Of a stretch of 64,000 nucleotides of DNA, positions 15,317-26,784 are shown one piece after another; positions within the stretch are counted from its first letter, which is position 1; each line of letters starts with the position of its first letter. Source of the DNA: Maribellus sediminis. GTDB lineage: Bacteria; Bacteroidota; Bacteroidia; Bacteroidales; Prolixibacteraceae. The notes below the pieces were generated by a model that was not told where the DNA came from, searched no databases, and was given only the letters and a program-made list of their open reading frames with translations. The DNA is taken from contig NZ_WXUB01000002.1 of the NCBI RefSeq assembly GCF_011799805.1, positions 248,001 to 312,000 of the forward strand. Reading direction: 5' to 3'. The position numbers and the translations under genes are program-made.

Positions 15317-17539
15317 TTATTCATAATTCAAATTAAATCGTAATCCTAAATATACTTTTCGACCCATAACCGGACCCCATATGTTGGTGGCATCAAAGTC
15401 CGACCCGAAAGGATTGTCGGCACCGGCCACCGGATTGGCTTGCGTAAAGTCGGTAAGGTTTTCGGCCCCTAAATAAATACTCCAGTAACGGAAATATTTG
15501 GTTACCTGGGCATTCATGATCGTGTAAGGCTTAAAATGCCCGAAATCTGATGACATATCTACTCTGCTCATCCACTCCTCATAAACATAGGGAATACGTC
15601 CACCCCCGTTAAACTGAAGGGTATAATCGAACATCCACTTTTTCAGATTCGTGGTGTAATTCAGATTAATCAAACCCTTGTAATCACTTTGCAAAGGTTT
15701 ATCACGCAACTCGCCGCCAACGGTTTGTTTGATATCGTTTACCCGATAAGCCAACAAAAGATCCAGTCTTTCAATCGGTTGCCAACGCACATCGAACTGA
15801 AGGCTGTTGGCGTATGAAGTGCCATCAAGCGGTGCCAAGATCACGTAATCGGCCGAAGTTTCGCGGTCGATTACCAGTTGCGTTTTAAAATCGGTGCGGA
15901 AAAATTCGGCATTCAGTGTAAGGTCGCGCCCCAGCAGCATGTAATTCTGAATCAGCGAAAATCCATAATTCCAGGCTTCTTCCTGCATTACATCGTCGGT
16001 GTATTGTAAAGCACGCGAGCTGGCCAGCAAATAGGTGTTCTCCGATAAAACATTTGCCGTTCGATAACCTTTCCCTGCATTGGCCCGAACCGTAAAATGC
16101 TCGGCAAATCGATAGCGGAAGTGCATACGTGGTGTTACAAAGGTTCCGAAAATATTGTGGAAATCGGTGCGAATCCCTGTCATCAGCGTCAGGTTCTCAT
16201 TGGGTTTGAAGGTATATTCAGCAAACAATCCGGGCACTTTTTCGGTACGTTGAATAGCGTCGGAATAAAGCTGCTCGTTAAAATCATCGTAAATATAACT
16301 TCCCCCCACATTTAAAGTATGCTCCTCGAGCGGGCCCATGTATTTGGTGTAAATGGCACTGGCAAAAAGGCGTGTTTCGTCGCCGATATAGTCAGTCAGA
16401 CCATAAAACGACTCGGTTTCGTGACGCGAGAAATTCGACAGCCAGGCAATGGCATTTTTGCCGTTTGGTGTTACATAACCTCCTTTTAGAAAAGCTTCCA
16501 GGCGTTTGGTATCGATACTTACTCCGTAAGGATTGCTCAGCGAAGGTGTCATGTCCCAGTCCACTCCCGTTTGTCCGCCAAGGCGGTCTTCCTGAAGGTA
16601 AGTAAACCCGGTTTGCAGCATCAATCCTTTGTGGTTGTTGTATTTCCAGCGGTTGGAAATCTGGTACATTTGCGACATGGGAATATCCAGAAATCCATCA
16701 TGGTTGTGATCGTTTTTTGTCATTAACTGATTGGCATGAACAAAAATTCCCGTTGTAAGCGTGTCTCCGATAAGCCTGATATTTCCATTAGCGTTAAACT
16801 CATAACGCCCTTCCATATTTCCAAATGCATTCAGAAATAGTTTTTCGTTGCTATCCGGCTTTTTCAATTCAGCATTGATCTGGCCGGCAATAGCATCGTA
16901 ACCGTTCAGTACCGAAGCCGCACCTTTCGAAACCTGTATCGATTCCATCCATGGTCCTGGAATATAAGTCAGTCCGAAGGTTGTAGCCAAACCACGCAGG
17001 TTAGGCATGTTTTCTACCTGCATCAGCGAATAGGTTCCGTCGAGGCCCAGCAGTTTAATTTGCTTGGCACCGGTCACAGCATCACTGTAACTCATATCCA
17101 CCGAAGGATTGGTCTCGAAACTTTCGGCCAGGTTACAACAGGCTGCCTTGTGCAGTTCGGCACCACTGATACTTTCGGTTTGAATAGGATTAATAACCGA
17201 CAAATAGGTACCGCGGTCTTTCCTGATCACGGTTACTTCCTCCAACTCCACGTTGGGTTCCATAAGCACTTCCAGTGCTCCTGCGCTCTCAACACGAACT
17301 ACTTGTTGTTTGTAGCCAACGAAGCTGAACACCAGCATATGTTGCCCGTCTTTTTGTTGAATACTGAAACTTCCGTCGTCAACTGATGCTGTTCCCTGAG
17401 TTGTTCCCTCCCAGTAAATATTTACACCCGGGAGCGGTTGTTTTCCGCCTTCCTCTCTTGTAAATACAAAGCCTTTAATTTCGTCGGCAAACGAGAAGAC
17501 GGGTAAAAAAATAAGTAGTAAAAAATAAAATCGTTTCAT
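15317..17539 (-). CDS. TonB-dependent receptor, metal-cluster type
   Basis: 740 residues. Signal peptide (MKRFYFLLLIFLPVFSFA), carboxypeptidase-regulatory-like domain (residues 20-105: GVNIYWEGTTQGTASVDDGSFSIQQ), plug (about 115-230: TESISGAELHKAACCNLAESFETNPSVDMSYSDAVTGAKQIKLLGLDGTYSLMQVENMP, VSKGAASVLNGYDAIAGQINAELK) and a beta-barrel ending in VYLGLRFNLNYE. The CC in the plug and the position between a Cys/His-rich protein and an HMA protein are typical of a Bacteroidota metal-linked receptor group. It probably imports copper or a metal chelate in an energised way; the ligand is inferred from neighbours. Confidence 0.9.
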   Translation of the reverse strand: MKRFYFLLLIFLPVFSFADEIKGFVFTREEGGKQPLPGVNIYWEGTTQGTASVDDGSFSIQQKDGQHMLVFSFVGYKQQVVRVESAGALEVLMEPNVELEEVTVIRKDRGTYLSVINPIQTESISGAELHKAACCNLAESFETNPSVDMSYSDAVTGAKQIKLLGLDGTYSLMQVENMPNLRGLATTFGLTYIPGPWMESIQVSKGAASVLNGYDAIAGQINAELKKPDSNEKLFLNAFGNMEGRYEFNANGNIRLIGDTLTTGIFVHANQLMTKNDHNHDGFLDIPMSQMYQISNRWKYNNHKGLMLQTGFTYLQEDRLGGQTGVDWDMTPSLSNPYGVSIDTKRLEAFLKGGYVTPNGKNAIAWLSNFSRHETESFYGLTDYIGDETRLFASAIYTKYMGPLEEHTLNVGGSYIYDDFNEQLYSDAIQRTEKVPGLFAEYTFKPNENLTLMTGIRTDFHNIFGTFVTPRMHFRYRFAEHFTVRANAGKGYRTANVLSENTYLLASSRALQYTDDVMQEEAWNYGFSLIQNYMLLGRDLTLNAEFFRTDFKTQLVIDRETSADYVILAPLDGTSYANSLQFDVRWQPIERLDLLLAYRVNDIKQTVGGELRDKPLQSDYKGLINLNYTTNLKKWMFDYTLQFNGGGRIPYVYEEWMSRVDMSSDFGHFKPYTIMNAQVTKYFRYWSIYLGAENLTDFTQANPVAGADNPFGSDFDATNIWGPVMGRKVYLGLRFNLNYE

Positions 17540-17638
17540 TGCTTAAGATTTATCAATAACACGGCTGAACTGCTGTTCAACCATTATCCTGATAGTACGA
17601 CATTGTAATTTTCTCTGCCAATGCAGAGAAGCTGAATC

Positions 17639-18130
17639 TTAAGCCGTTAATGAAGGGATTTTAAGTTGTTGTATCTCAACCAGGAAGTCGAGAGAGGTGT
17701 CTTTTACAGGTGGAGGATCGCCCTTGAAATTTTCAACCTCTGTATCGTCAATTACCGGAAGTAATAATTCAAAAACCTGAAGTCTGGCAATAAGCATGAC
17801 AATCGGTTCTGTCTTTACAAATCTTATTCCTTCGTTGGTGACGTCATGTTTCAATTTAAAAAAGAAAACTATCGGCGATTCACAACCACAATCATCGGAA
17901 TGGTCCGAACAGTCGTGGCATGTTTCTGCTGAGCATAAAAACTCACTTCCATCATCTTCGTGTTGATGATGTTTATGAAAAGAAGTCTCGCAGGTTTCGG
18001 GCCGAATGAAGACACTTGTTTGCTCCTCTCCTGTACATGAACAGCTGCTTTGGTACAAAACATAACCCGACGAAGACAATAGGAAAATTGCCCCGAAAAG
18101 GAATATCGTAATGTTTTGCAACAGTTTCAT
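17639..18130 (-). CDS. Small Cys/His-rich membrane-anchored protein (HYC_CC_PP-like)
   Basis: 163 residues. An N-terminal hydrophobic segment (ITIFLFGAIFLLSSSGYVLY) precedes a short Cys/His-rich stretch (SSCSCTGEE, HKHHQHEDD, CSAETCHDCSDHSDDCGC) and a DPPPV motif near the end. The layout (SSG, Cys cluster, paired Cys, PP) resembles the Bacteroidota HYC_CC_PP group that sits beside TonB receptors and HMA proteins, although the HYC triplet itself is not intact. It is first in the metal operon, 99 bp before the receptor. Metal binding is likely from composition; the precise role is unknown. Confidence 0.68.
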   Translation of the reverse strand: MKLLQNITIFLFGAIFLLSSSGYVLYQSSCSCTGEEQTSVFIRPETCETSFHKHHQHEDDGSEFLCSAETCHDCSDHSDDCGCESPIVFFFKLKHDVTNEGIRFVKTEPIVMLIARLQVFELLLPVIDDTEVENFKGDPPPVKDTSLDFLVEIQQLKIPSLTA

Positions 18131-18201
18131 TTCACAAATATAACAGAAAATGCAGGCAGGATGTTGTTAACGCAATGTTAAACAGAAATGTTAAGCCAAT
18201 G

Positions 18202-18243
18202 AAAAAGGGATGACATCTTAACAGAAAGATGTCATCCCTTTTC
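18202..18243 (-). terminator. Bidirectional intrinsic terminator
   Basis: Seventeen-bp arms, with AAAAGGGATGACATCTT at 18203-18219 and its complement at 18225-18241 around ACAGA. It is U-rich on both strands. It serves the M49 peptidase gene, whose stop lies at 18271. Confidence 0.85.
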
Positions 18244-18270
18244 TTATAACTTGAAGCTTGTAGCTTGAAG

Positions 18271-19914
18271 CTATTTCAACACTTCCGGGCCTTGCTCAAA
18301 AACAATATCACGCGGAATACCGGCCTCTCCTATCCTGTCGAGGTCTTTTTGTAATTCTTCGCGGATAGTGCCTTTTTCCTCGATCATAGCTTTTGCCAGG
18401 TCATAATCGCCATCGCCCTGAAGTTTCAGAATGGTTCCGGAAAGATCGAGCATGGCCTGTTTCATTTTTTCGTAATCAACACGGTAGGTTCCGGTAGCTT
18501 CGTCGCGGGTAAAAGCGCCGGCTTCCTGGAAATAATAGAAGCGCATCATGTTGGCTTTTCCATGTGCGCTGGCAGCTCCAAAGCGCACCGAGCGGAAAAT
18601 GCCGGCCATAAATGTCACGAAATTATCCATCATGTCTTTTTCGCCCAATTCGCCCATTTCATTCAACTGGTACACGCACCATAAGCCCAAAATGTCGGCT
18701 TTCCCTTCTTCAATCGATGAATAGGTATCTTTTAAGGCCTCGCGAACTGTTGAACGCTGGTCTACAGTATTTCCAAGTCCCAGCCCGTGAGCTACTTCGT
18801 GAAACATGGTATTTTCGAAAAAGGCATCGAATTTCACATGTTGGCGCTGATCTTCGGCAATTAACAAATCCGCAATCGGAACGAGTATCTTATCGAATTT
18901 CGCCTGCATCGAGTTTTTCAACTGCAACTTGCGACTACCTTTTGATTCGCGAACTTTCTCGTCGTTGGGCAGGTTAATGGCAATGGTTTTACTTCCGGCA
19001 TTACAGTCTCCGGCATAATAAATGGCATCGTATACATTCATGTCTGACTCTACACCAGGCGTTTCATCCTTGTATTTTTGCTCGCAAGGCAGGGCTTTCT
19101 GCAAACCGGGCAGCAGCGCAGCATATTTCACCAACTTCTCGCTCCAGTCTTTATCTTTTACAAGAATGAATGATTCATGGGCGGCTTTGTAACCGTACAA
19201 TTGATCTTCGTAATTTTCGATGGGGCCAATAATAAATTCAATCGTATTGTTTTTCATCTCTATCCAGGCCACGTCACTCTCGTAATAGTCATCGGTGCGC
19301 AATGCGTCAGCACGTTTTTCGAGGTAAGATTTTAAGCCGGCATCTTCGGCCAGTTCAGCGGCCTGCATCAACAAATCAGCTGCTTTATCAATCTGTTCTT
19401 CAAATGCGATGTGGTACGGAATCGATTTTAATTTGCCGTCTTCGTCGCGTCTGATCAAAGTGTACAGGCTTGTTTTTGTTGCATCGTCCCAGGCTTCAAA
19501 TTCTTCCTTCGTCATATCATTCGGGTAGAAATTGGCACCGGCAGGCTTAGCTCCATAGCCCGGTAAAAAAGGCTCGTTGTTGTTCAGGCGCTCCCACGGG
19601 CCGTAATTTATTTGAAGAAATTTCCGGGTGTATTCATCCATGTCTTTCGAAAACAGCTCGTCTTTATCTCCAAAAGCTTCCATCCAATAAATGTCTTCCA
19701 TTAATTTGGCTGCTTCGAACAAGAGCGGAAGCATCTGTTTCTCTTTTTCTGAGAGTACACTTAAATCAGTAGTAAGCCTGAAAGAAGCGAATTCCTCAGC
19801 TTTTTGCTTAATCTCCTCGTTATTCATTGTTTTCTTACTTGTTTCTTTTGTTGTGTTCGTTGTGCATGCAAATGCCAATAGTCCGGCCAGCATCAGAATA
19901 AAACCTCGTTTCAT
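18271..19914 (-). CDS. M49 (dipeptidyl-peptidase III-like) zinc peptidase, lipoprotein
   Basis: 547 residues with a lipoprotein signal (GFILMLAGLLAFACTTN, lipobox Cys). The zinc site is HEVAHGLG (an HExxH, where canonical M49 has HExxGH), with the third-ligand motif EEGKADILGLW about 50 residues later. Other M49-type segments are NYGPWERLNNNEPFLPGYGAKPAGANFYP and NLPNDEKVRESKGSRKLQLKN. DPP III enzymes remove dipeptides from oligopeptides; this form is shorter than the eukaryotic enzyme (over 700 residues) and presumably anchored in the periplasm. It ends at a strong terminator and stands 86 bp downstream of the M28 peptidase, so the pair may be co-transcribed. Confidence 0.87.
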   Translation of the reverse strand: MKRGFILMLAGLLAFACTTNTTKETSKKTMNNEEIKQKAEEFASFRLTTDLSVLSEKEKQMLPLLFEAAKLMEDIYWMEAFGDKDELFSKDMDEYTRKFLQINYGPWERLNNNEPFLPGYGAKPAGANFYPNDMTKEEFEAWDDATKTSLYTLIRRDEDGKLKSIPYHIAFEEQIDKAADLLMQAAELAEDAGLKSYLEKRADALRTDDYYESDVAWIEMKNNTIEFIIGPIENYEDQLYGYKAAHESFILVKDKDWSEKLVKYAALLPGLQKALPCEQKYKDETPGVESDMNVYDAIYYAGDCNAGSKTIAINLPNDEKVRESKGSRKLQLKNSMQAKFDKILVPIADLLIAEDQRQHVKFDAFFENTMFHEVAHGLGLGNTVDQRSTVREALKDTYSSIEEGKADILGLWCVYQLNEMGELGEKDMMDNFVTFMAGIFRSVRFGAASAHGKANMMRFYYFQEAGAFTRDEATGTYRVDYEKMKQAMLDLSGTILKLQGDGDYDLAKAMIEEKGTIREELQKDLDRIGEAGIPRDIVFEQGPEVLK

Positions 19915-19999
19915 TATGAATAGTTTTGAATTTGTTTCAAATTTATAAAAGTGCTGGCGGAAAATAGCCTGTATTCGTCAGCTTTTATACCAGTGTGAA

Positions 20000-21367
20000 T
20001 TACAAATCGTATTTGTCAATCAGGTAGATAAACGAAGCGATGGCAGCACTTCCCATCTGAAATTCACGAAAATTCACCTGCTCAAATGTGTCGAATCCCG
20101 AATGGTGAAAATCGAAATATCGCTGATCATCGGGAATGTAAGAACTCAAGGGAGTGCCAAACTCGCGCAGCGGACTGATATCAACTCCTCCACCGCCTTT
20201 TATAAAATCTGTAATTCCGTAAAGTTCGAAATACTTTTTAAGCGCAAGAATCTTTTCTACACGTTCTTCAGGGCCACTAACACCAAAGCCGCGAGGTACC
20301 AATGCACCACGGTCGGATTCCAGGGCAAAATAATGTTTCTCGCCTTTCATTGCCGCCTGACGGGCGTATTCTTTACCGCCACATTGCGCTACTTCCTCGT
20401 CCATAAACATGACAGCACGAATGGTTCGTTTGGGTTGAATTCCCAGCTGTTTGTATAGGCGAAGGACTTCGATGCTTTGCATGCAACCAGCCCCATCGTC
20501 GTGTGCCCCTTCCCCATTTTCCCAGGCATCGAGGTGGCCGCCAACAGTGATTATCTCTTCGGGGAATTCACTGCCGCGAATCTCGCCAATCACGTTATTC
20601 GATTCTACATCCGGTAGTGTTTTGCAGGTAGTTCGGAAATAAAACTTCAGCTCCGGATCTTCAGCAAGCTGTTTGTGTAGTAATTCAGCTCCATTTGTGC
20701 TGATTGCTACAGCAGGTATTTTCTCCACTTCAGGATTGTAACGCATCACGCCGGTGTGCGGATAATCGTCGAGGGCGGTTGTTATTGAACGTACAACCAC
20801 ACCCACGGCACCATATTTCGCGGCACGAGCAGCTCCAGTGGTACGATAAGAACTTGCCTCGCCATAAGCTAAAAAAGTGTTTATTGAAGTAATTTTCATG
20901 GGATAATTAAAAAACACTATTTTTCCTTTTATCTGTGCTTCACCCGCGTTTTCCATTTCATCGAAATTGTTGAATTCAATAATCCTGGCCTGTAATCCGT
21001 TGTTTCCCGTTCCGATGGTCATTCCCAATGCAGTAACAGGAACCTCAGTTTTCCCGAATTTAGATGAAGTAATGTAGGCTTGTTCATCCTCTCCTCTCAC
21101 CCATTGCGGCACCTGGACGGGCTGTTTGTCAACTGCATCCAGGTTCATTTTATTCATTAATTCATAGGTATATTCCACTGCGTTTTCAGCTTCAGGAGAA
21201 CCTGTGATTCTGCCTTTGTGTTCTTTGCATAAAACACGCAAATTTTCGTATGCAGTTCTGTCGGTCAATGCTTCATCAAAAATGCTTTTTAAAGTTGAGG
21301 CGTCGTCCTGTGCGAAGGTTCCCAATTGTGCGAATAGTAGAACTACCAGAAATATTTTGTGTTTCAT
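20000..21367 (-). CDS. Secreted M28 family peptidase with PA domain
   Basis: 455 residues with a signal peptide (MKHKIFLVVLLFAQLGTFAQ). A PA domain occupies about 105-235 (GKIVFFNYPM, GAARAAKYGAVGVVVRS, IPAVAIS). The M28 catalytic domain carries the di-zinc ligands GGHLDAW, GAHDDGAG, MDEEVAQCGG, ALESDRG and HHSGFDTF. This is the carboxypeptidase Q-like architecture; members act as di- or aminopeptidases outside the cytoplasm. It lies upstream of the M49 lipoprotein on the same strand, suggesting joint periplasmic peptide degradation. Confidence 0.92.
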   Translation of the reverse strand: MKHKIFLVVLLFAQLGTFAQDDASTLKSIFDEALTDRTAYENLRVLCKEHKGRITGSPEAENAVEYTYELMNKMNLDAVDKQPVQVPQWVRGEDEQAYITSSKFGKTEVPVTALGMTIGTGNNGLQARIIEFNNFDEMENAGEAQIKGKIVFFNYPMKITSINTFLAYGEASSYRTTGAARAAKYGAVGVVVRSITTALDDYPHTGVMRYNPEVEKIPAVAISTNGAELLHKQLAEDPELKFYFRTTCKTLPDVESNNVIGEIRGSEFPEEIITVGGHLDAWENGEGAHDDGAGCMQSIEVLRLYKQLGIQPKRTIRAVMFMDEEVAQCGGKEYARQAAMKGEKHYFALESDRGALVPRGFGVSGPEERVEKILALKKYFELYGITDFIKGGGGVDISPLREFGTPLSSYIPDDQRYFDFHHSGFDTFEQVNFREFQMGSAAIASFIYLIDKYDL

Positions 21368-21555
21368 CTTCCATATTTTGCTTCTAAATTTAACAAGATC
21401 GCTTTCTCAATCATCCGATTTCCAGCAAATATTTGAAAAATTGCGCGTAACTTAATTTTTGAACATTAGCGAACAATATTCGGCTAGTTCGGTTAATTAT
21501 GCTGAAGTTTTAAATGGAAACAGCTAGCTTTTACCTGTATTTATTTAAACTCAAT

Positions 21556-21563
21556 TAAATTTG
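21556..21563 (+). promoter_or_regulatory. -7 promoter box of fabI
   Basis: TAAATTTG, an exact TAnnTTTG. It predicts a start near 21570 and a 5' UTR of about 22 nt to the ATG at 21592. It also argues against the in-frame TTG at 21568 as start codon. Confidence 0.6.
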
Positions 21564-21591
21564 CAGCTTGTATATTTATAAAAACAAACCA

Positions 21592-22467
21592 ATGGGTAAT
21601 AACTTACTAAAAGGAAAAAAAGGAATCGTATTCGGGGCTTTAAACCCTGATTCAATCGCCTGGAAAGTGGCTGAAAGAGCCCACGAAGAAGGCGCAACAT
21701 TAACCTTAACCAATACTCCGGTTGCCATTCGCATGGGCGAAACCCAGGCATTGGCTGACAAACTGAATACCATTGTAATTGGTGCCGACGCCACAAACAC
21801 CGACGATCTTAAAAACCTGTTTGAGAAATCGATGGAGTACCTTGGAGGCAAAGTGGATTTTGTCCTCCACTCGATTGGAATGTCGCCAAACGTTAGAAAA
21901 GAACGACACTACAGTGACCTTGACTATAACTATCTGGATAAAACGCTTGATGTTTCTGCCATTTCGTTTCATAAAGTGATGCAGACGGCACGCAAACTGG
22001 ATGCCATTAACGAATGGGGTTCGGTAGTAGCATTGTCGTACGTGGCCGCACAACGGACATTTTATGGCTATAACGATATGGCTGATGCCAAGGCCCTACT
22101 TGAGTCGTTTGCCCGTAGTTTCGGATACATTTACGGACGCGAACGTCGTGTACGTGTAAATACAATATCTCAATCGCCAACCTTAACCACTGCCGGCAGT
22201 GGTGTTAAAGGTTTCGATCGCTTGCTGGATTTTGCAGAACGCATGTCGCCGCTTGGAAATGCTACATCAGACGAATGTGCCGATTACTGTATCACCCTGT
22301 TCTCTGACCTTACACGTAAAGTAACCATGCAGAACCTGTTTAACGATGGAGGATTCTCGAATATGGGTATGAGTTTGCGTGCTTTGGAACAGTATGAGAA
22401 AGGCTTGCATAAAGATTGTGCATGTGGCGAAGATTTGCCATCTGCAGACGAGCACCGTTACGATTAA
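21592..22467 (+). CDS. fabI: Enoyl-[acyl-carrier-protein] reductase (NADH)
   Basis: 291 residues from the ATG at 21592 (MGNNLLKGKKGIVFGALNPDSIAWKVAERAHEEGA). It is a short-chain dehydrogenase fold of the FabI type: GALNPDSIAW for the nucleotide-binding loop, HSIGMSP, and the catalytic Tyr-x6-Lys in FYGYNDMADAKALLE, followed by RVNTISQSPTLTTAGSGVKGF. It catalyses the last step of fatty-acid elongation in the cytoplasm. It is a single gene with its own promoter and terminator. The C-terminal CACGEDLPSADEHRYD is a Bacteroidota-style tail. Confidence 0.95.
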   Translation: MGNNLLKGKKGIVFGALNPDSIAWKVAERAHEEGATLTLTNTPVAIRMGETQALADKLNTIVIGADATNTDDLKNLFEKSMEYLGGKVDFVLHSIGMSPNVRKERHYSDLDYNYLDKTLDVSAISFHKVMQTARKLDAINEWGSVVALSYVAAQRTFYGYNDMADAKALLESFARSFGYIYGRERRVRVNTISQSPTLTTAGSGVKGFDRLLDFAERMSPLGNATSDECADYCITLFSDLTRKVTMQNLFNDGGFSNMGMSLRALEQYEKGLHKDCACGEDLPSADEHRYD

Positions 22468-22493
22468 TCGTAATTACTTATTAATATATATCT

Positions 22494-22524
22494 AAGCCGT
22501 TCTTTTTAGGACGGCTTTTTTTGT
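22494..22524 (+). terminator. Intrinsic terminator of fabI
   Basis: Arms AAGCCGT (22494-22500) and ACGGCTT (22511-22517) followed by a run of T. Confidence 0.88.
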
Positions 22525-22559
22525 TTCAAATTCTGCTGCACCTTCGGGTTATAAAGCAA

Positions 22560-22597
22560 AAAAAACAGTGGCTACATCGTAACCACTGTTTTCTTTT
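22560..22597 (-). terminator. Intrinsic terminator of pyrG-yidC
   Basis: Ten-bp arms AAAACAGTGG (22562-22571) and CCACTGTTTT (22583-22592), with A/T-rich flanks that give U runs on the minus strand. It lies 20 bp beyond the yidC stop. Confidence 0.85.
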
Positions 22598-22614
22598 ATA
22601 TCGTCGTTTTCAGC

Positions 22615-24561
22615 TTATTTCTTTTTCTTCTGAACTTGCTGCTGTTGTTTGGCCATATCTTCCAAACGTTTCTGGAAACCCGATTTCTTGGTAGGTTTCT
22701 TTTTGTTGGCCTGCAGTTGTGCCCTGATCTTTTCATCATCAACAAACTGACGGATTGCATAGGTTTGACCGATGGTGATTAGGTTGGCCAGAAAGTAGTA
22801 GTAACTTAAACCTGAAGGGTAACTGTTCAACAGGAAGAAGAACATTACCGGCATCATGTACATCATGGTTTTCATTCCCGGCATTCCCTGTGAAGTGGCC
22901 GACGATTGGCTCAATTGAGTTGAAATAATTGTTGTAATCGTCATTAAAATGGTAAACAAACTCAGGTGGTTACCCATGAAATTACCAATTATCGGGATAT
23001 TGAAATTCCAGCTAACAATGGAATCGTAAGTCGATAAATCGTGTGCCCATAAGAAACTTTGTCCCCTTAATTCAATAGAAGTCGGGAAGAAAAAGAACAT
23101 GGCAAACAGGATTGGCATTTGCAACACCATTGGCAAACACCCGCCCATCGGATTCACTCCGGCCTTTCGATACAGGTTCATGGTGGCCTGTTGTTTTTCC
23201 ATCGCCTTATCACTTCCGTATTTTGCATTAATCTCGTCAACCTCAGGTTTCAATGCACGCATTTTTGCCTGACTCATGTACGACTTGTAGGTGAACGGGA
23301 ACAATGCCATCTTGATCATGATGGTGAGCAACAGGATAATGATACCGAAATTATCGATGTATCTTCTCAGAAAGTTAAAAACCGGGATAATGATGTATTT
23401 ATTTACCGGACGAACAATGGCATAACCAAGGTCGATCTGGCGCTCCATATCCAGGTCATATTGTTTTAAAGTCTGGTAGTGGTTAGGTCCAAAATAAAAA
23501 CGCATATCCATATTTTCGTTGGGTGCGCCATTATATGGAATCGCTATATCGGCTTTAAAATAAGCCAGGTAATCTTTGTTATCCTCGTATTCGTATTTAT
23601 CCTGCTTTACCGATGCATTCGGAAAAGCATCGTCGGCAATGATTGTTGAACTAAAGAAAAGCTGTTTGAACCCGATCCATTTTACACGGGTAGTCAGGTT
23701 TTCTTCGTCAGTCTTTCCTTTTGTCAGGTTATCCACCTCGTCTTCGAAAAACTTATAGGTAATATTGGTATAACGGTCTTCACCAAAACGCGAATAATGC
23801 TCCTGGCGTGGCACGTCGTAAGCCCAACTAAAATTCAGGTACGATTGATTCCCTGTGATATACTCGTTCATCCCTTTCATGTTCACGCTAAAATCAACCA
23901 TAAATGAGTTGTGTGACAGCGTGTACACGTATTCGATGTATTTTCCCGGTTCAGGTTCCAAACGGAAAGTAACACTTTCTTTGCCACCCGGATTTTCGCG
24001 GTTAACTTTTATTCTTCCTTCATCTCCGGTTTTAACGGCAGGCCCGGTTACTTTTATATTTTTCTGACCTCCCAACTGCTGGAAAAACAATTGTTCGGTC
24101 TGAATACTGCGGTTTTGTGAGAAAAAGTTAAGACCAAATTGCGTTTCAGGTCCGTCGAACAGTACCAACGCCGTTGAATCATAACGCTTATAATCTTTTA
24201 ACTGAACTGAATAAATACGCCCTCCTTTGTTGGAGAAGGTAATGATCATCCGGTCGTTTTCCAGGGTCGAGAACTCCTCTTTTCCAAAAGCTGCTGTTCC
24301 GAAAATACCAAGTTCATTCTTTTTTTCCTGTTCCAGTTCGTTCCGTAAAGTGCTGTCACCCGATTCAATCGCAGTTTCGTTAACGATTTGTTGCTGCTGA
24401 ATTTGCTGCTGTTCGAGTGCTCTCTGGGCTTCTACTCGCTCTATGGAATCGCGACGGATGTTTGCTGCTTCAATCTCTTCTTTCGAAGGCTTGGTGACGT
24501 ATTGAAACACCACCAATATGGCAAAAATCAGAACGATTCCGATTATCGATTTTCTATCCAT
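22615..24561 (-). CDS. yidC: Membrane protein insertase YidC
   Basis: 648 residues. N-terminal membrane anchor (IIGIVLIFAILVVFQYVTKP), a large periplasmic beta-sandwich domain (about 60-380), then the 60-kDa insertase core with five helices (FGIIILLLTIMIKMALFPFTYKSYMSQAKMRALKPEVDEI, NPMGGCLPMVLQMPILFAMFFFFP). The basic tail (KKKPTKKSGFQKRLEDMAKQQQQVQKKKK) can contact ribosomes. It inserts membrane proteins with or without SecYEG. It starts 3 bp after the pyrG stop, so the two are one operon. Confidence 0.96.
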   Translation of the reverse strand: MDRKSIIGIVLIFAILVVFQYVTKPSKEEIEAANIRRDSIERVEAQRALEQQQIQQQQIVNETAIESGDSTLRNELEQEKKNELGIFGTAAFGKEEFSTLENDRMIITFSNKGGRIYSVQLKDYKRYDSTALVLFDGPETQFGLNFFSQNRSIQTEQLFFQQLGGQKNIKVTGPAVKTGDEGRIKVNRENPGGKESVTFRLEPEPGKYIEYVYTLSHNSFMVDFSVNMKGMNEYITGNQSYLNFSWAYDVPRQEHYSRFGEDRYTNITYKFFEDEVDNLTKGKTDEENLTTRVKWIGFKQLFFSSTIIADDAFPNASVKQDKYEYEDNKDYLAYFKADIAIPYNGAPNENMDMRFYFGPNHYQTLKQYDLDMERQIDLGYAIVRPVNKYIIIPVFNFLRRYIDNFGIIILLLTIMIKMALFPFTYKSYMSQAKMRALKPEVDEINAKYGSDKAMEKQQATMNLYRKAGVNPMGGCLPMVLQMPILFAMFFFFPTSIELRGQSFLWAHDLSTYDSIVSWNFNIPIIGNFMGNHLSLFTILMTITTIISTQLSQSSATSQGMPGMKTMMYMMPVMFFFLLNSYPSGLSYYYFLANLITIGQTYAIRQFVDDEKIRAQLQANKKKPTKKSGFQKRLEDMAKQQQQVQKKKK

Positions 24562-24564
24562 TTT

Positions 24565-26712
<2,148 letters not shown>

Positions 26713-26757
26713 AAAAAAAGAAGGCCATCCATCCGTTGGTTGACGGATGAACAGCCT
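26713..26757 (-). terminator. Intrinsic terminator of the E2-E1-flavodoxin operon
   Basis: Outer arms AAGGC/GCCTT and inner arms CATCCGT/ACGGATG. On the minus strand it is followed by CTTTTTTTGT. Confidence 0.82.
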
Positions 26758-26784
26758 TGACTTATTGCAAATAGAAAATCTTTA

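Noticed and set aside
21568-21591. N-terminal extension of FabI from a TTG
   Set aside because: The TTG falls at or before the predicted transcription start, and the family begins at the ATG at 21592.
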